Shown: in pieces, positions 1 through 5,407 of the stretch
Numbering within the stretch: the first letter of the stretch is position 1
How the letters are laid out: each line of letters opens with the position of its first letter
Assembly (NCBI GenBank): GCA_031280115.1
Contig: JAITHF010000164.1
Location: forward strand, 1-5,865
Length of the DNA: 5,865 nt
Source of the DNA: Spirochaetaceae bacterium
Lineage (GTDB): Bacteria > Spirochaetota > Spirochaetia > Treponematales > Breznakiellaceae
Reading direction: 5' to 3'
Made by a program: the position numbers and the translations under genes
Notes under the pieces: generated by a model
What the model saw: the letters and a program-made list of their open reading frames with translations, nothing else
The model's database searches: none
What the model was told of the DNA's origin: nothing

Positions 1-111
1 GTACACGCGGAACCTTTGCGCGTACACGCGGAACCTTTGCGCGTACACGCGGAACCTTTGCGCGTACACGCGGAACCTTTGCGCGTACACGCGGAACCTT
101 TGCGCGTACAC
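1..111. repeat. 21-bp perfect tandem repeat, five copies plus a broken sixth
   Basis: Five identical 21-bp units start at 1, 22, 43, 64 and 85. Each begins GTACACGCGG and ends TTTGCGC. A sixth unit starts at 106 but keeps only GTACAC before the sequence diverges. There are no spacers, so this is not a CRISPR array. Perfect identity implies recent expansion by slippage or recombination, or homogenisation. The unit length is both seven codons and two helical turns. The unit has no stop codon in any of the six frames. The array begins at the window edge, so its true copy number is unknown. Confidence 0.97.
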
Positions 112-138
112 CGGAAAAACTATCCTGACCCCAGATAA
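1..138 (+). CDS. possible 3' end of a gene with heptapeptide repeats (partial)
   Basis: The + frame starting at base 1 is open and reads VHAEPLR five times, then VHRKNYPDPR, and stops at TAA 136-138. The start would lie off the left edge. In favour: the stop is followed 24 nt later by a good intrinsic terminator on the same strand (163-180), and the repeat is a multiple of three. Against: the repeat is open in all six frames, so an open frame here carries little information, and no domain is recognisable. If real, it is the repeat-bearing C-terminal tail of an unknown protein that converges on mnmA. Function unknown. Confidence 0.3.
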   Translation, partial: VHAEPLRVHAEPLRVHAEPLRVHAEPLRVHAEPLRVHRKNYPDPR

Positions 139-156
139 ATCATTATCGTATAATGA
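125..156 (+). promoter_or_regulatory. AT-rich dyad containing a consensus -10 box
   Basis: TCATTAT (140-146) and ATAATGA (150-156) are perfect inverted arms around a 3-nt centre CGT. The right arm overlaps TATAAT at 149-154, a perfect sigma70 -10 hexamer. CTGACC at 125-130 is a 4/6 match to a -35 at 18-bp spacing. If active, it would transcribe rightwards straight into the terminator at 163-180, giving a very short RNA unless read-through occurs. It could equally be an AT-rich hairpin near the end of the upstream unit or a protein-binding dyad. The promoter role is speculative. Confidence 0.25.
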
Positions 157-162
157 ATTATC

Positions 163-180
163 GGCGCTTCGCGCCTTTTT
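163..180 (+). terminator. intrinsic terminator (GGCGC-TTC-GCGCC then T5)
   Basis: A perfect 5-bp GC stem (163-167 with 171-175) with a TTC triloop is followed directly by TTTTT at 176-180. It is oriented to stop + strand transcription arriving from the left, which fits the open frame ending at 138. It also forms the outer end of the left modular repeat; the corresponding place in the right copy carries a degenerate version pointing inward (GCGC, 7-nt loop, GCGC, T5 on the - strand, about 5476-5495). Confidence 0.6.
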
Positions 181-254
181 GAAGAGTTTTTGGGGGCTTT
201 TTTACCGGCGCTTCATGTTCCGCCTGCTCATAGTGCAAACCACGACTGCTGAAA

Positions 255-458
255 CAGCCGGAGGCTGCCCCCAAACCCCCAACCAACGGCTTCCTGCGTT
301 GATCCCGTGCGTTTGCGAATTCCGCTGAGGCCCCGCTTCGGGGTTGTGACTAAACCCACAAACCCTCTCACCGCAAGAAGCACCTGAATCCCCCGCAGGG
401 GGTGACTAAACGTGCAAACCCTCTCACCGCGAGAAGCACATGAAACAGCCTCCGGCTG
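255..458. repeat. left group of 5-3-5 mini-hairpins
   Basis: Four perfect 13-nt hairpins with 5-bp stems and 3-nt loops punctuate the repeat: CAGCC-GGA-GGCTG (255-267), CCCCG-CTT-CGGGG (331-343), CCCCC-GCA-GGGGG (390-402) and CAGCC-TCC-GGCTG (446-458). The two CAGCC hairpins are each preceded by TGAAA. Their triloops GGA and TCC are complementary to each other. Each may act as a weak terminator or an mRNA 3'-end stabiliser for the convergent transcripts; on the - strand the hairpin at 446-458 lies just past the mnmA stop and is followed by TTT. Confidence 0.9.
346..444. repeat. 43-bp module in direct duplicate (346-388 and 402-444)
   Basis: Both units begin GTGACTAAAC, share CAAACCCTCTCACCGC and end GAAGCAC plus TGAA; they differ at 5 of 43 positions. 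A third copy lies inverted at 5212-5254 and differs from the first at 2 positions. The first left unit is therefore closer to the distant right copy than to its own neighbour. That suggests the two-module arrangement is old, or that the outer units are homogenised by gene conversion. Confidence 0.9.
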
Positions 459-469
459 CCCGCAGGGGG

Positions 470-1525
470 CTACGGCTGCTGGATGGTGCCGCCGCCTATG
501 ACCAGGTCCCCGTCGTAAAGCACCACCGCTTGGCCCGCAGTTACGGCCCGCTGGGGGCGGTCAAACGTAACAAGCAGCCGGTCAGGGCCTGTCTGTTCGG
601 CCACCGCCTCCTGCTCGGTCTGGAGATAGCGGGTCTTCGCCTTCACCCGTATAGGCCGGTCAAGCCCGGAACAGGAAATGAAATTAAGCCCCTCAGCCGT
701 GAGGGCTGCGGTGTAAAGGCTCCGCTCCTCCCCTAGGGTAACCGTGTTTCCCGCCGCAGACTTGGCCGACACATACCGGGGCGTCCCGTAAGAAAGCCCC
801 AGGCCCCGGCGCTGGCCTATGGTATACCGGATAAGCCCCTTATGGGTTCCCAGCTTGTTCCCGCGCTCGTCGATAATGTCCCCCGGCGCGGCCTTGGCAC
901 CGGTATACCCCTCGATAAAGCCGGCGTAATCCCGATTGTCCACAAAACAGATGTCCTGGCTGTCCTGTTTCCGGGCGTTCGCCAGCCCCTGCTCCCGGGC
1001 AAGCCCCCGAACCTCCTCTTTGGTCAGGTCCCCCAGAGGGAAAAGCGTATGGGCAAGCTGGTCCTGGGTCATGGTATACAGCACATAACTCTGGTCTTTC
1101 TTGGCATCCCGCGCCTTTTTAAGCAAAACCCGCCCGGAGGAACGCTCAAGGCGGGCGTAATGCCCGGTGGCAAGATACTCAAAATCAAGCTGTTTCATCC
1201 TGAACAGAAGCCGGCCAAACTTGATATGCCGGTTGCAGTCAATACAGGGGTTCGGGGTGCCGCCGCTCTGGTAGGTCTCGATAAAAGGCCGGATAACCAG
1301 ATCCCTGAACGCATCGGAGAAATTGCACACATAATGGGGTATCCCAAGGCGGCGGGCCGCGTCCTTCGCGTCGTTCACGTCCGAGAGGGCGCAGCAAGAG
1401 GAGGAGGAGCCTGAAAAGAGCTTCATCGTAACCCCGACGCACTCGAACCCGCCCTGCTGTAACAGGAACGCCGCCACTGAGCTGTCCACCCCGCCGCTCA
1501 TGGCTGCCAGCGCTTTCTTCGCCAT
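470..1525 (-). CDS. mnmA: tRNA-specific 2-thiouridylase MnmA
   Basis: MnmA is a cytosolic enzyme that adenylates and then thiolates wobble U34 of tRNA Glu, Gln and Lys, using sulfur from a desulfurase relay, as part of mnm5s2U-type modification. The 351-aa protein is close to the usual family length. Visible are the PP-loop SGGVDSS (residues 10-16), the cysteine region TPNPCIDCNRHIKF (90-103, C94 and C97), TGHY (120-123), KDQSY (143-147), the second catalytic-region cysteine in QDSQDICF (C193), and KGLIRYTIGQRRGLG (229-243) leading into the C-terminal beta domain. NPCxxCN replaces the NPDxxCN of E. coli-type enzymes, so there is a CxxC plus a distal Cys. ATG is at 1525, only 12 nt after the stop of the upstream HD gene, with no strong ribosome binding site; co-transcription is likely. 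Its last codons, CAG CCG TAG, run into the modular repeat. Confidence 0.97.
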   Translation of the reverse strand: MAKKALAAMSGGVDSSVAAFLLQQGGFECVGVTMKLFSGSSSSCCALSDVNDAKDAARRLGIPHYVCNFSDAFRDLVIRPFIETYQSGGTPNPCIDCNRHIKFGRLLFRMKQLDFEYLATGHYARLERSSGRVLLKKARDAKKDQSYVLYTMTQDQLAHTLFPLGDLTKEEVRGLAREQGLANARKQDSQDICFVDNRDYAGFIEGYTGAKAAPGDIIDERGNKLGTHKGLIRYTIGQRRGLGLSYGTPRYVSAKSAAGNTVTLGEERSLYTAALTAEGLNFISCSGLDRPIRVKAKTRYLQTEQEAVAEQTGPDRLLVTFDRPQRAVTAGQAVVLYDGDLVIGGGTIQQP

Positions 1526-1537
1526 GCCGGGCTGTTT

Positions 1538-2140
1538 TTAGTTCTGCCCCGCAGGAGGGGCAAGGCCGGACATGGCAAGGGAAACCGTCTGTTCGCAGGA
1601 GCGCATGGCCGAGATGGTCTTGGTGATAAGCGTGTCAAGGCTCCATCCCAGCAGCGCCGCCCCTTTCTCAATCACCTCCCGCGAACAGCCCGCGGCAAAG
1701 GCCGGGGCTTTATATTTTTTCTTCACTGATTTAAGTTCTATGTCCGTCACGCTCTTTGAGGGGCGGATAAGCGCCGCAGCCCAGATAAGGCCGGTAAGCT
1801 CGTCAACCGCGTATAATACTTTTTCCATTTCGTTTTCAGGGGCGGCGGCGGCGGCGGTAAGTTCGTACCCGTGGCTGCATACCCCGTGAATAAGCGCCTC
1901 CTCCGCGCCGGCCTCACGCAGTATCTGCGCGGCTTTGACGCAGTGTTCGGCGGGAAAAAGCTCAAAGTCAATGTCATGGAGCAATCCAACAATGCCCCAG
2001 TATTCCGCCTCGTTCCCGTACCCGAGATCAGCGGCGTACCAGCGCATAACCCCTTCCAGGGTCAGCGCGTGCTGGATATGAAAGGGGTCTTTGTTAAATT
2101 TCCGAAAAAGGCCCCATGCCTGTTCTCTTGTAATCATCAT
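1538..2140 (-). CDS. HD-superfamily hydrolase (predicted metal-dependent phosphohydrolase)
   Basis: This 200-aa soluble protein has HD-domain features: H24 in the first helix (FHIQHALTLEG), the signature GLLHDIDFE with H55-D56, H66, then HGVCSHG (H85, H90) and the final Asp in YAVDELTGLI (D113). This is the pattern of small stand-alone HD/HDIG proteins that bind a divalent metal and hydrolyse phosphoester substrates; the substrate cannot be read from sequence. No other domain is attached; residues 130-200 are helical and family-typical. Two ATGs abut (2138-2140 and 2135-2137). AGGGG ends 1 nt before the first and 4 nt before the second, so the second may be the better start if a Shine-Dalgarno is used. 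It is the first gene of a minus-strand unit with mnmA; a functional link to tRNA thiolation is not evident. Confidence 0.85.
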   Translation of the reverse strand: MMITREQAWGLFRKFNKDPFHIQHALTLEGVMRWYAADLGYGNEAEYWGIVGLLHDIDFELFPAEHCVKAAQILREAGAEEALIHGVCSHGYELTAAAAAPENEMEKVLYAVDELTGLIWAAALIRPSKSVTDIELKSVKKKYKAPAFAAGCSREVIEKGAALLGWSLDTLITKTISAMRSCEQTVSLAMSGLAPPAGQN

Positions 2141-2146
2141 GCCCCT

Positions 2147-2176
2147 AGTGTACTAGAAAAAACCCGAACCTGCCAA
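2147..2176 (-). promoter_or_regulatory. sigma70-like promoter for the HD gene-mnmA unit
   Basis: On the minus strand TTGGCA (2171-2176, 5/6 to TTGACA) and TACACT (2147-2152, 4/6 to TATAAT) are 18 bp apart. The -10 ends 6 nt before the first ATG of the HD gene, so transcription would begin at or beside the start codon. CTAGT-GT-ACTAG (2145-2156) is a small inverted repeat lying over this -10 box and could be an operator. Confidence 0.45.
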
Positions 2177-2190
2177 TGCCTCCTCCCCCG

Positions 2191-2205
2191 CCGCCCCAAG
2201 GGCGG
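2191..2205. other. GC-rich inverted repeat between divergent promoters
   Basis: CCGCCC-CAA-GGGCGG forms a perfect 6-bp stem with a 3-nt loop in the middle of the 106-bp divergent spacer. It lies between the two -35 boxes and has no T-tract. It could be an operator shared by both promoters or simply a GC-rich spacer. It also has the triloop geometry seen in the flanking repeats, though the stem sequence is unrelated. Confidence 0.35.
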
Positions 2206-2211
2206 GCGCGG

Positions 2212-2240
2212 TTTACTTTACGGCGCGTTCAAAGTATATT
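2212..2240 (+). promoter_or_regulatory. sigma70-like promoter for the plus-strand operon
   Basis: TTTACT (2212-2217, 4/6 to TTGACA) and TATATT (2235-2240, 5/6 to TATAAT) are separated by an ideal 17 bp. The expected transcription start, about 7 nt past the -10, falls on or next to the A of the ATG at 2247. No Shine-Dalgarno sequence is present in the intervening ATTTATTTC, so the mRNA may be leaderless. Confidence 0.6.
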
Positions 2241-2246
2241 TATTTC

Positions 2247-2612
2247 ATGGAACCAGCACACAGTTCAACCAGCGCACTGGCAAAACAGGGCGTTGCCGCG
2301 GCGGGCAGCCTCATAGGGGGCGCGTTTTTTCTGGGCGCGGGGATTCTTCCCGCGCCTGTAAGCCTTGCCCTGGGCGTTATCGCCGCGCTTGCAGGAATAG
2401 GCGCGGCCTTTTCGCGGGATAAAGCGGACAAAAGGATAGGCCCCCTGGTCTCTATCGGGGGATTCCTCGTGCTTGCCGCGAAACTTCCGGCCTCGCCTCC
2501 GCAGGTTAAATCGATTGCCGGAACCCTTCTTGCCTTAGGGTCCCTGGCCTTGCTTGGAATAGGCGTCTTCAAAGGCGTCAGATTCCTGCACGGCCTCAAA
2601 CAGCGGGCATGA
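2247..2612 (+). CDS. small multi-pass membrane protein of unknown function
   Basis: I do not recognise this family. The 121-aa product is Ala/Gly/Leu-rich, with about four hydrophobic segments: residues 15-36, 38-55, 64-80 and 88-108. A short charged loop RDKADKR (57-63) lies between the second and third, and the tail KGVRFLHGLKQRA is basic, consistent with a cytoplasmic C-terminus by the positive-inside rule. There is no signal peptidase or lipobox motif. The ATG at 2247 sits right behind a -10 box, and no ribosome binding site is visible, so translation may be leaderless. The 3' end overlaps miaB as ATGA (ATG 2609-2611, TGA 2610-2612), giving tight translational coupling. Only a membrane location can be inferred. 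Confidence 0.75.
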   Translation: MEPAHSSTSALAKQGVAAAGSLIGGAFFLGAGILPAPVSLALGVIAALAGIGAAFSRDKADKRIGPLVSIGGFLVLAAKLPASPPQVKSIAGTLLALGSLALLGIGVFKGVRFLHGLKQRA

Positions 2613-3955
2613 ACTATCTCATCGAAACGTACGGATGCCAGATGAATACCGCCGAGTCCGCGGCGCTCCGCCTTATCTTTAAGGAACGGGGCTGGCAGGC
2701 GGCGCTGACCGGAGACCAGGCGGATGTGGTGGTGGTAAATACCTGTTCCGTGCGCGGGACTGCTGAAAGGCGGGTTATGGGGAGGCTGGCGCAATACGAG
2801 GCGCTGAAGAGAAAGCGCCCTTTCACGCTGATTGTGGCGGGCTGCATGGCGTCCCGCCTGGGGGAGGCCCTCAAAACAGCCTGTAAAGCGGTGGATTATG
2901 TTATGGGAACCTCTGACCGCGCTTTGTTTCCCCGTATCCTTGAGGCCGTTGAAAAGGGCATGCCCTTTTTTACCGGAGATGCAGAAAAGCCGGCGTTCTC
3001 CTTTGCCCCGTCCCACCTTGAGGAAGGCCGGTTCCGGTGCTTTATCCCCATTACCCACGGCTGCGGCAATTTCTGTTCTTACTGCGTGGTTCCCTATGTA
3101 AGGGGGCCTGAAATCTCCCGCGACCCTGAGGCTGTCCTTGCGGAGATACGCCGGGCCGCGGAAAAGGGGGCGCGGGAGATTACCCTTTTGGGGCAGAACG
3201 TGAACTCCTACTACTGGGAGGGGGGCAGCGGCGGCAGGGATAAAAAAAACCTTGATTTTCCCGGACTCCTTGAGAAAGCCGCCGCCGCGGTGGAGGACAC
3301 GCCTATCCGCTGGATACGGTTCCTCTCAAGCCATCCGAAAGACCTCTCGTCCCGGGCTATCCGGGTTATGGCGGGCCATCCGGTTTTCTGCCGGCACCTG
3401 CACCTGTGCGCCCAGCACGGGTCCAATAGGGTTCTGGAGGCCATGAACCGGCGCTATACAAGGGAGCGGTATCTTGAACTGGTGGATGAGATTAGGGGGG
3501 CTATGCCGTCTATTACGCTTTCCACGGACCTGCTCATCGGCTTTCCCGGGGAAGCCGAAGGCGATTATGAGCGCACCCTTGACCTTATGGAGCGGGTGCG
3601 GTTCCTCTACGCCTATATGTACCACTACAACCCGCGGGAAGGCACGCCGGCGTTCTCCCTCCCGGGGCGGGTGGGCGAAGAGGTGAAGCGGAAACGGCTG
3701 GCAGGCGTTATTGAATTACAGAAGCGCCATACGTTAGAATTATTACAGTCCCGCGTAGGCTCGCGAGAGACGGTTCTTGTAGAGGGACCTTCCCGGCGGA
3801 GCGCGGACGAATTATTAACCCGCACGGAGCGGGATGAACCGGTGGTTGTTCCGGGCAGGCGGTCCCTGGCAGGCTCTTTCGCCACGCTTACCCTTGAATC
3901 GCTGCAAGGCGCCACATTCCGTGCAAAGGAGCTGTCCCTATGCCCTGGCGACTAG
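2609..3955 (+). CDS. miaB: tRNA-2-methylthio-N6-dimethylallyladenosine synthase MiaB
   Basis: MiaB is a radical-SAM methylthiotransferase that converts i6A37 to ms2i6A37 in tRNAs reading UNN codons. The 448-aa product has the expected order. The N-terminal UPF0004 domain has C10 (YGCQMN), C46 (NTCSVR) and C79 (AGCMASR) for the auxiliary 4Fe-4S cluster. The radical-SAM domain has HGCGNFCSYC (C152, C156, C159), VPYVRGPE, LLGQNVNSY (192-200), FLSSHP (237-242), MNRRYT (278-283) and STDLLIGFPGE (304-314). The C-terminal TRAM domain (about 379-446) includes LLTRTERDEPVVV. The NVNSY and VRGPE signatures favour MiaB over RimO or MtaB. The segment usually written LPVQSGS reads LCAQHGS (265-271). The start overlaps the upstream membrane gene by 4 nt and the end overlaps the LapA-like gene by 16 nt, so expression is probably coupled. 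Confidence 0.97.
   Translation: MNYLIETYGCQMNTAESAALRLIFKERGWQAALTGDQADVVVVNTCSVRGTAERRVMGRLAQYEALKRKRPFTLIVAGCMASRLGEALKTACKAVDYVMGTSDRALFPRILEAVEKGMPFFTGDAEKPAFSFAPSHLEEGRFRCFIPITHGCGNFCSYCVVPYVRGPEISRDPEAVLAEIRRAAEKGAREITLLGQNVNSYYWEGGSGGRDKKNLDFPGLLEKAAAAVEDTPIRWIRFLSSHPKDLSSRAIRVMAGHPVFCRHLHLCAQHGSNRVLEAMNRRYTRERYLELVDEIRGAMPSITLSTDLLIGFPGEAEGDYERTLDLMERVRFLYAYMYHYNPREGTPAFSLPGRVGEEVKRKRLAGVIELQKRHTLELLQSRVGSRETVLVEGPSRRSADELLTRTERDEPVVVPGRRSLAGSFATLTLESLQGATFRAKELSLCPGD
3925..3931 (+). promoter_or_regulatory. ribosome binding site for the LapA-like gene
   Basis: AAAGGAG lies inside the miaB 3' end, 8 nt before the ATG at 3940. It is the clearest Shine-Dalgarno in the window and fixes the start of the overlapping small gene. 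Confidence 0.75.
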
Positions 3956-4215
3956 TCGGTTTCTTCTTTGTTTTCTTGGTGTTTCTTGTTTTTATCCTTT
4001 CCAATCTGGAAAACAAGTGCGACATCTCGTTTATCAATCCTCAATGGATACTGAAAGACGTGCCGGTTTTTATTACGGTCTTCGGTTCTTTTCTGCTGGG
4101 CATGCTTTGCAGCATCCCCCTCATTATCGCGGCGCGTTTCAAGAAAAACAAAAAGCCCGCGGCGCCGGTGCAAGAAGCCCAGCCCTCCCGCGCCGAAATT
4201 GACGGGGATGCCTAG
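3940..4215 (+). CDS. LapA-like (DUF1049-type) two-TM membrane protein
   Basis: The 91-aa product has a first TM helix (about 5-21), a short segment SNLENKCDISFINPQW (21-36), a second TM helix (about 42-65), then a basic stretch RFKKNKK and a Pro/Ala-rich tail. The spacing TM, N-x-E-x-x-x-x-x-F, VP, TM with a G-x-x-x-G/C-type helix is that of the LapA/DUF1049 domain, known in E. coli LapA, which works with LapB to control LPS synthesis. Many bacteria without classical LPS carry such domains, so function here is open. The start is supported by AAAGGAG; the gene overlaps miaB by 16 nt and ends inside the start region of the SPOR gene. I am fairly sure of the fold and unsure of the role. Confidence 0.7.
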   Translation: MPWRLVGFFFVFLVFLVFILSNLENKCDISFINPQWILKDVPVFITVFGSFLLGMLCSIPLIIAARFKKNKKPAAPVQEAQPSRAEIDGDA

Positions 4216-5206
4216 GCCCCTCCTGAGGGCCGGGTTTATATGCCTCCTCTTCGCCTCAGCCTGGGCGGCGGGGCGCGCAGGCGCCCAGAGCCCGCCGGGG
4301 CCGGTTCCCCTTGCGGAGGCGGTGCAGCGCATTGAGAAGGCCCTTGCCGCGCCTGACGCGCCGGCTCAGGCGCGTTACGCGGCGCTTGTACGGCAGGGGC
4401 GGCTCCTCCGCCTTGCAGGGGACCTTGCAGGCGCGGCGCGGTCATGGGCCGGGGCCGCGGCAGCAGCGGAGCGGAACAGCGGGAATAAGGAGGCGGCGCT
4501 TCTTGAGGGCGCGTTCTGCCTTGTTGCCCTGGGGGAGCTTGATTCCGCTGAACAGGCGGTGAAGTCGGTCCTTGAGGCCGGCAAGGATCAGGAGTTAATC
4601 CAGCGGGCAATCTATCTTTTCGCGTATATCCACATCTTCCGCTCCGGCGCGGACGCCCCGCTTTCGGCGCTTATTACCAACAGCGGCTATGCGCGGCACA
4701 GGCCGGCCATCTATTACGTCCTCTGGCGGTATTCCGGCGAGAGCCGGTACAAGGACCGGCTGCTGGCGGACTATCCTGAAAGCCCTGAAGCCTTTATAGC
4801 GCGGGATCTGCGGGAAGCAGCAGTTGCGCCGACCCCGATGTGGCTCCTTTTTCCCGGGCCCTCAGGCATTGCTTTTGGGGCCGCGGCGGCGGAAGAGAGC
4901 GCCGGGGAGTTTTCTTTGCACCTTCCTGCGCCGCCGGCGTTTGCGGACGCGGCGCCTGCGGCAGGGCAAAGGCCCCTTGCATTGCAGACCGGCGTGTTCA
5001 GCAGGGAGGCCAATGCGGCGGCGCAGGCGGATCGTTTGCGGGACGCGGGCTTTGAAAGCGCGGTAAGCCGCCGCGCCGCCGCTGACGGCAGCGTTTTCTG
5101 GGCGGTAACGGTTCCTCCGGGGCCTGACGCGGAGCGCACCATATCCCGCCTGAGAGAAAAAGGCTTCGACAGCCTGCGGCTGTTTCACCCCCTGCGGCAG
5201 CCGTAG
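4208..5206 (+). CDS. exported TPR-like protein with a C-terminal SPOR domain
   Basis: The product is 332 aa from ATG 4208; an in-frame TTG at 4199 would add MTG, and I prefer the ATG, whose 8-nt overlap ATGCCTAG spans the upstream stop. Residues 1-26 look like a signal peptide (RPLLR, hydrophobic core, AGA cleavage before QS); no lipobox is seen. Residues about 50-140 are Ala-rich helical hairpins resembling TPR or Sel1-type repeats (RLAGDLAGAARSWAGAAAAAE; ALGELDSAEQAVKSVL). A linker follows, then a SPOR domain at about 259-326 (LQTGVFSREANAAAQADRL, FWAVTVPP, LREKGFDSLRLF). SPOR domains bind denuded septal peptidoglycan, so a periplasmic cell-division or wall-remodelling role is plausible. 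The final codons (about the last 12) are encoded by hairpin-repeat sequence, and the stop lies inside hairpin 5198-5210. Confidence 0.82.
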   Translation: MPRPLLRAGFICLLFASAWAAGRAGAQSPPGPVPLAEAVQRIEKALAAPDAPAQARYAALVRQGRLLRLAGDLAGAARSWAGAAAAAERNSGNKEAALLEGAFCLVALGELDSAEQAVKSVLEAGKDQELIQRAIYLFAYIHIFRSGADAPLSALITNSGYARHRPAIYYVLWRYSGESRYKDRLLADYPESPEAFIARDLREAAVAPTPMWLLFPGPSGIAFGAAAAEESAGEFSLHLPAPPAFADAAPAAGQRPLALQTGVFSREANAAAQADRLRDAGFESAVSRRAAADGSVFWAVTVPPGPDAERTISRLREKGFDSLRLFHPLRQP

Positions 5207-5407
5207 GCTGTTTCAGGTGCTTCTTGCGGTGCGAGGGTTTGCGGGTTTAGTCACAACCCTGAAGGATGCGCCTCAGCGGGCTTCGCAAACGCACGGGCGC
5301 GGCGCAGGAAGCCTTTAGCGGGGGTTTGGGGGCAGCCGAAGGCTGTTTCAGCAGCCGCCGTTTGCACTATGAGTCGCAAAACATGAAGCGCCGACAGCCT
5401 AAGGCTG
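5170..5407. repeat. right group of CAGCC-N3-GGCTG hairpins
   Basis: Four perfect 13-nt palindromic hairpins share the stem CAGCC/GGCTG with different triloops: TGC (5170-5182) and GTA (5198-5210), both touching the SPOR gene 3' end, then GAA (5333-5345) and TAA (5395-5407). The first three are followed by TTTCA and the last by TTCCC. With the two on the left, six of these stems occur in the window and all six triloops differ. They may serve as weak terminators or 3'-end stabilisers for the operon. Confidence 0.9.

Larger units (their letters stand above)
163..469. repeat. left copy of a modular dispersed repeat (inverted mate at 5207-5495)
   Basis: This stretch holds no credible gene. Read on the + strand, it matches the reverse complement of 5212-5495 module by module. 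In order it has: the terminator hairpin; an 18-nt block of T5-G5-C-T6-A (187-204); GCGCTTCATG; a linker containing CATAGTGCAAAC; hairpin 255-267; the CCCCCAAACCCCC block (268-280); a linker containing GTGCGTTTGCGAA and CCGCTGAGGC; hairpin 331-343; a 43-nt module (346-388); hairpin 390-402; a second 43-nt module (402-444); and hairpin 446-458 just beyond the mnmA stop. Identity to the mate is high in the linkers, apart from one 62-bp length difference. It may be a REP- or MITE-like element or a family of gene-end spacers; no transposase or terminal target duplication was seen. Confidence 0.85.

Noticed and set aside
1..111. CRISPR array
   Set aside because: Units abut with no spacers and no cas genes are present.
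187..204. T5-G5-C-T6 block as an intrinsic terminator
   Set aside because: There is no local complementary arm to form a stem; the same 18-mer recurs at 5457-5474 and 5508-5525 as part of the repeat.
139..469. tRNA or other structured RNA gene
   Set aside because: Only short isolated hairpins occur; no cloverleaf, TTCGA-type T-arm or conserved riboswitch core was seen.
440..736. 98-aa plus-strand open frame starting in the repeat
   Set aside because: It is antisense to mnmA, which has complete family motifs, and its product has no recognisable features.
842..1414. 190-aa plus-strand open frame
   Set aside because: It is the shadow of mnmA on the opposite strand in GC-rich DNA.
1871..2422. 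183-aa plus-strand open frame across the divergent spacer
   Set aside because: It covers the HD gene in antisense, the promoter region and the membrane gene out of frame, with no domain.
2240..3058. 272-aa minus-strand open frame
   Set aside because: It lies antisense to the small membrane gene and miaB; its composition (Arg/Pro/Ala-rich) is typical of a GC-rich shadow frame.
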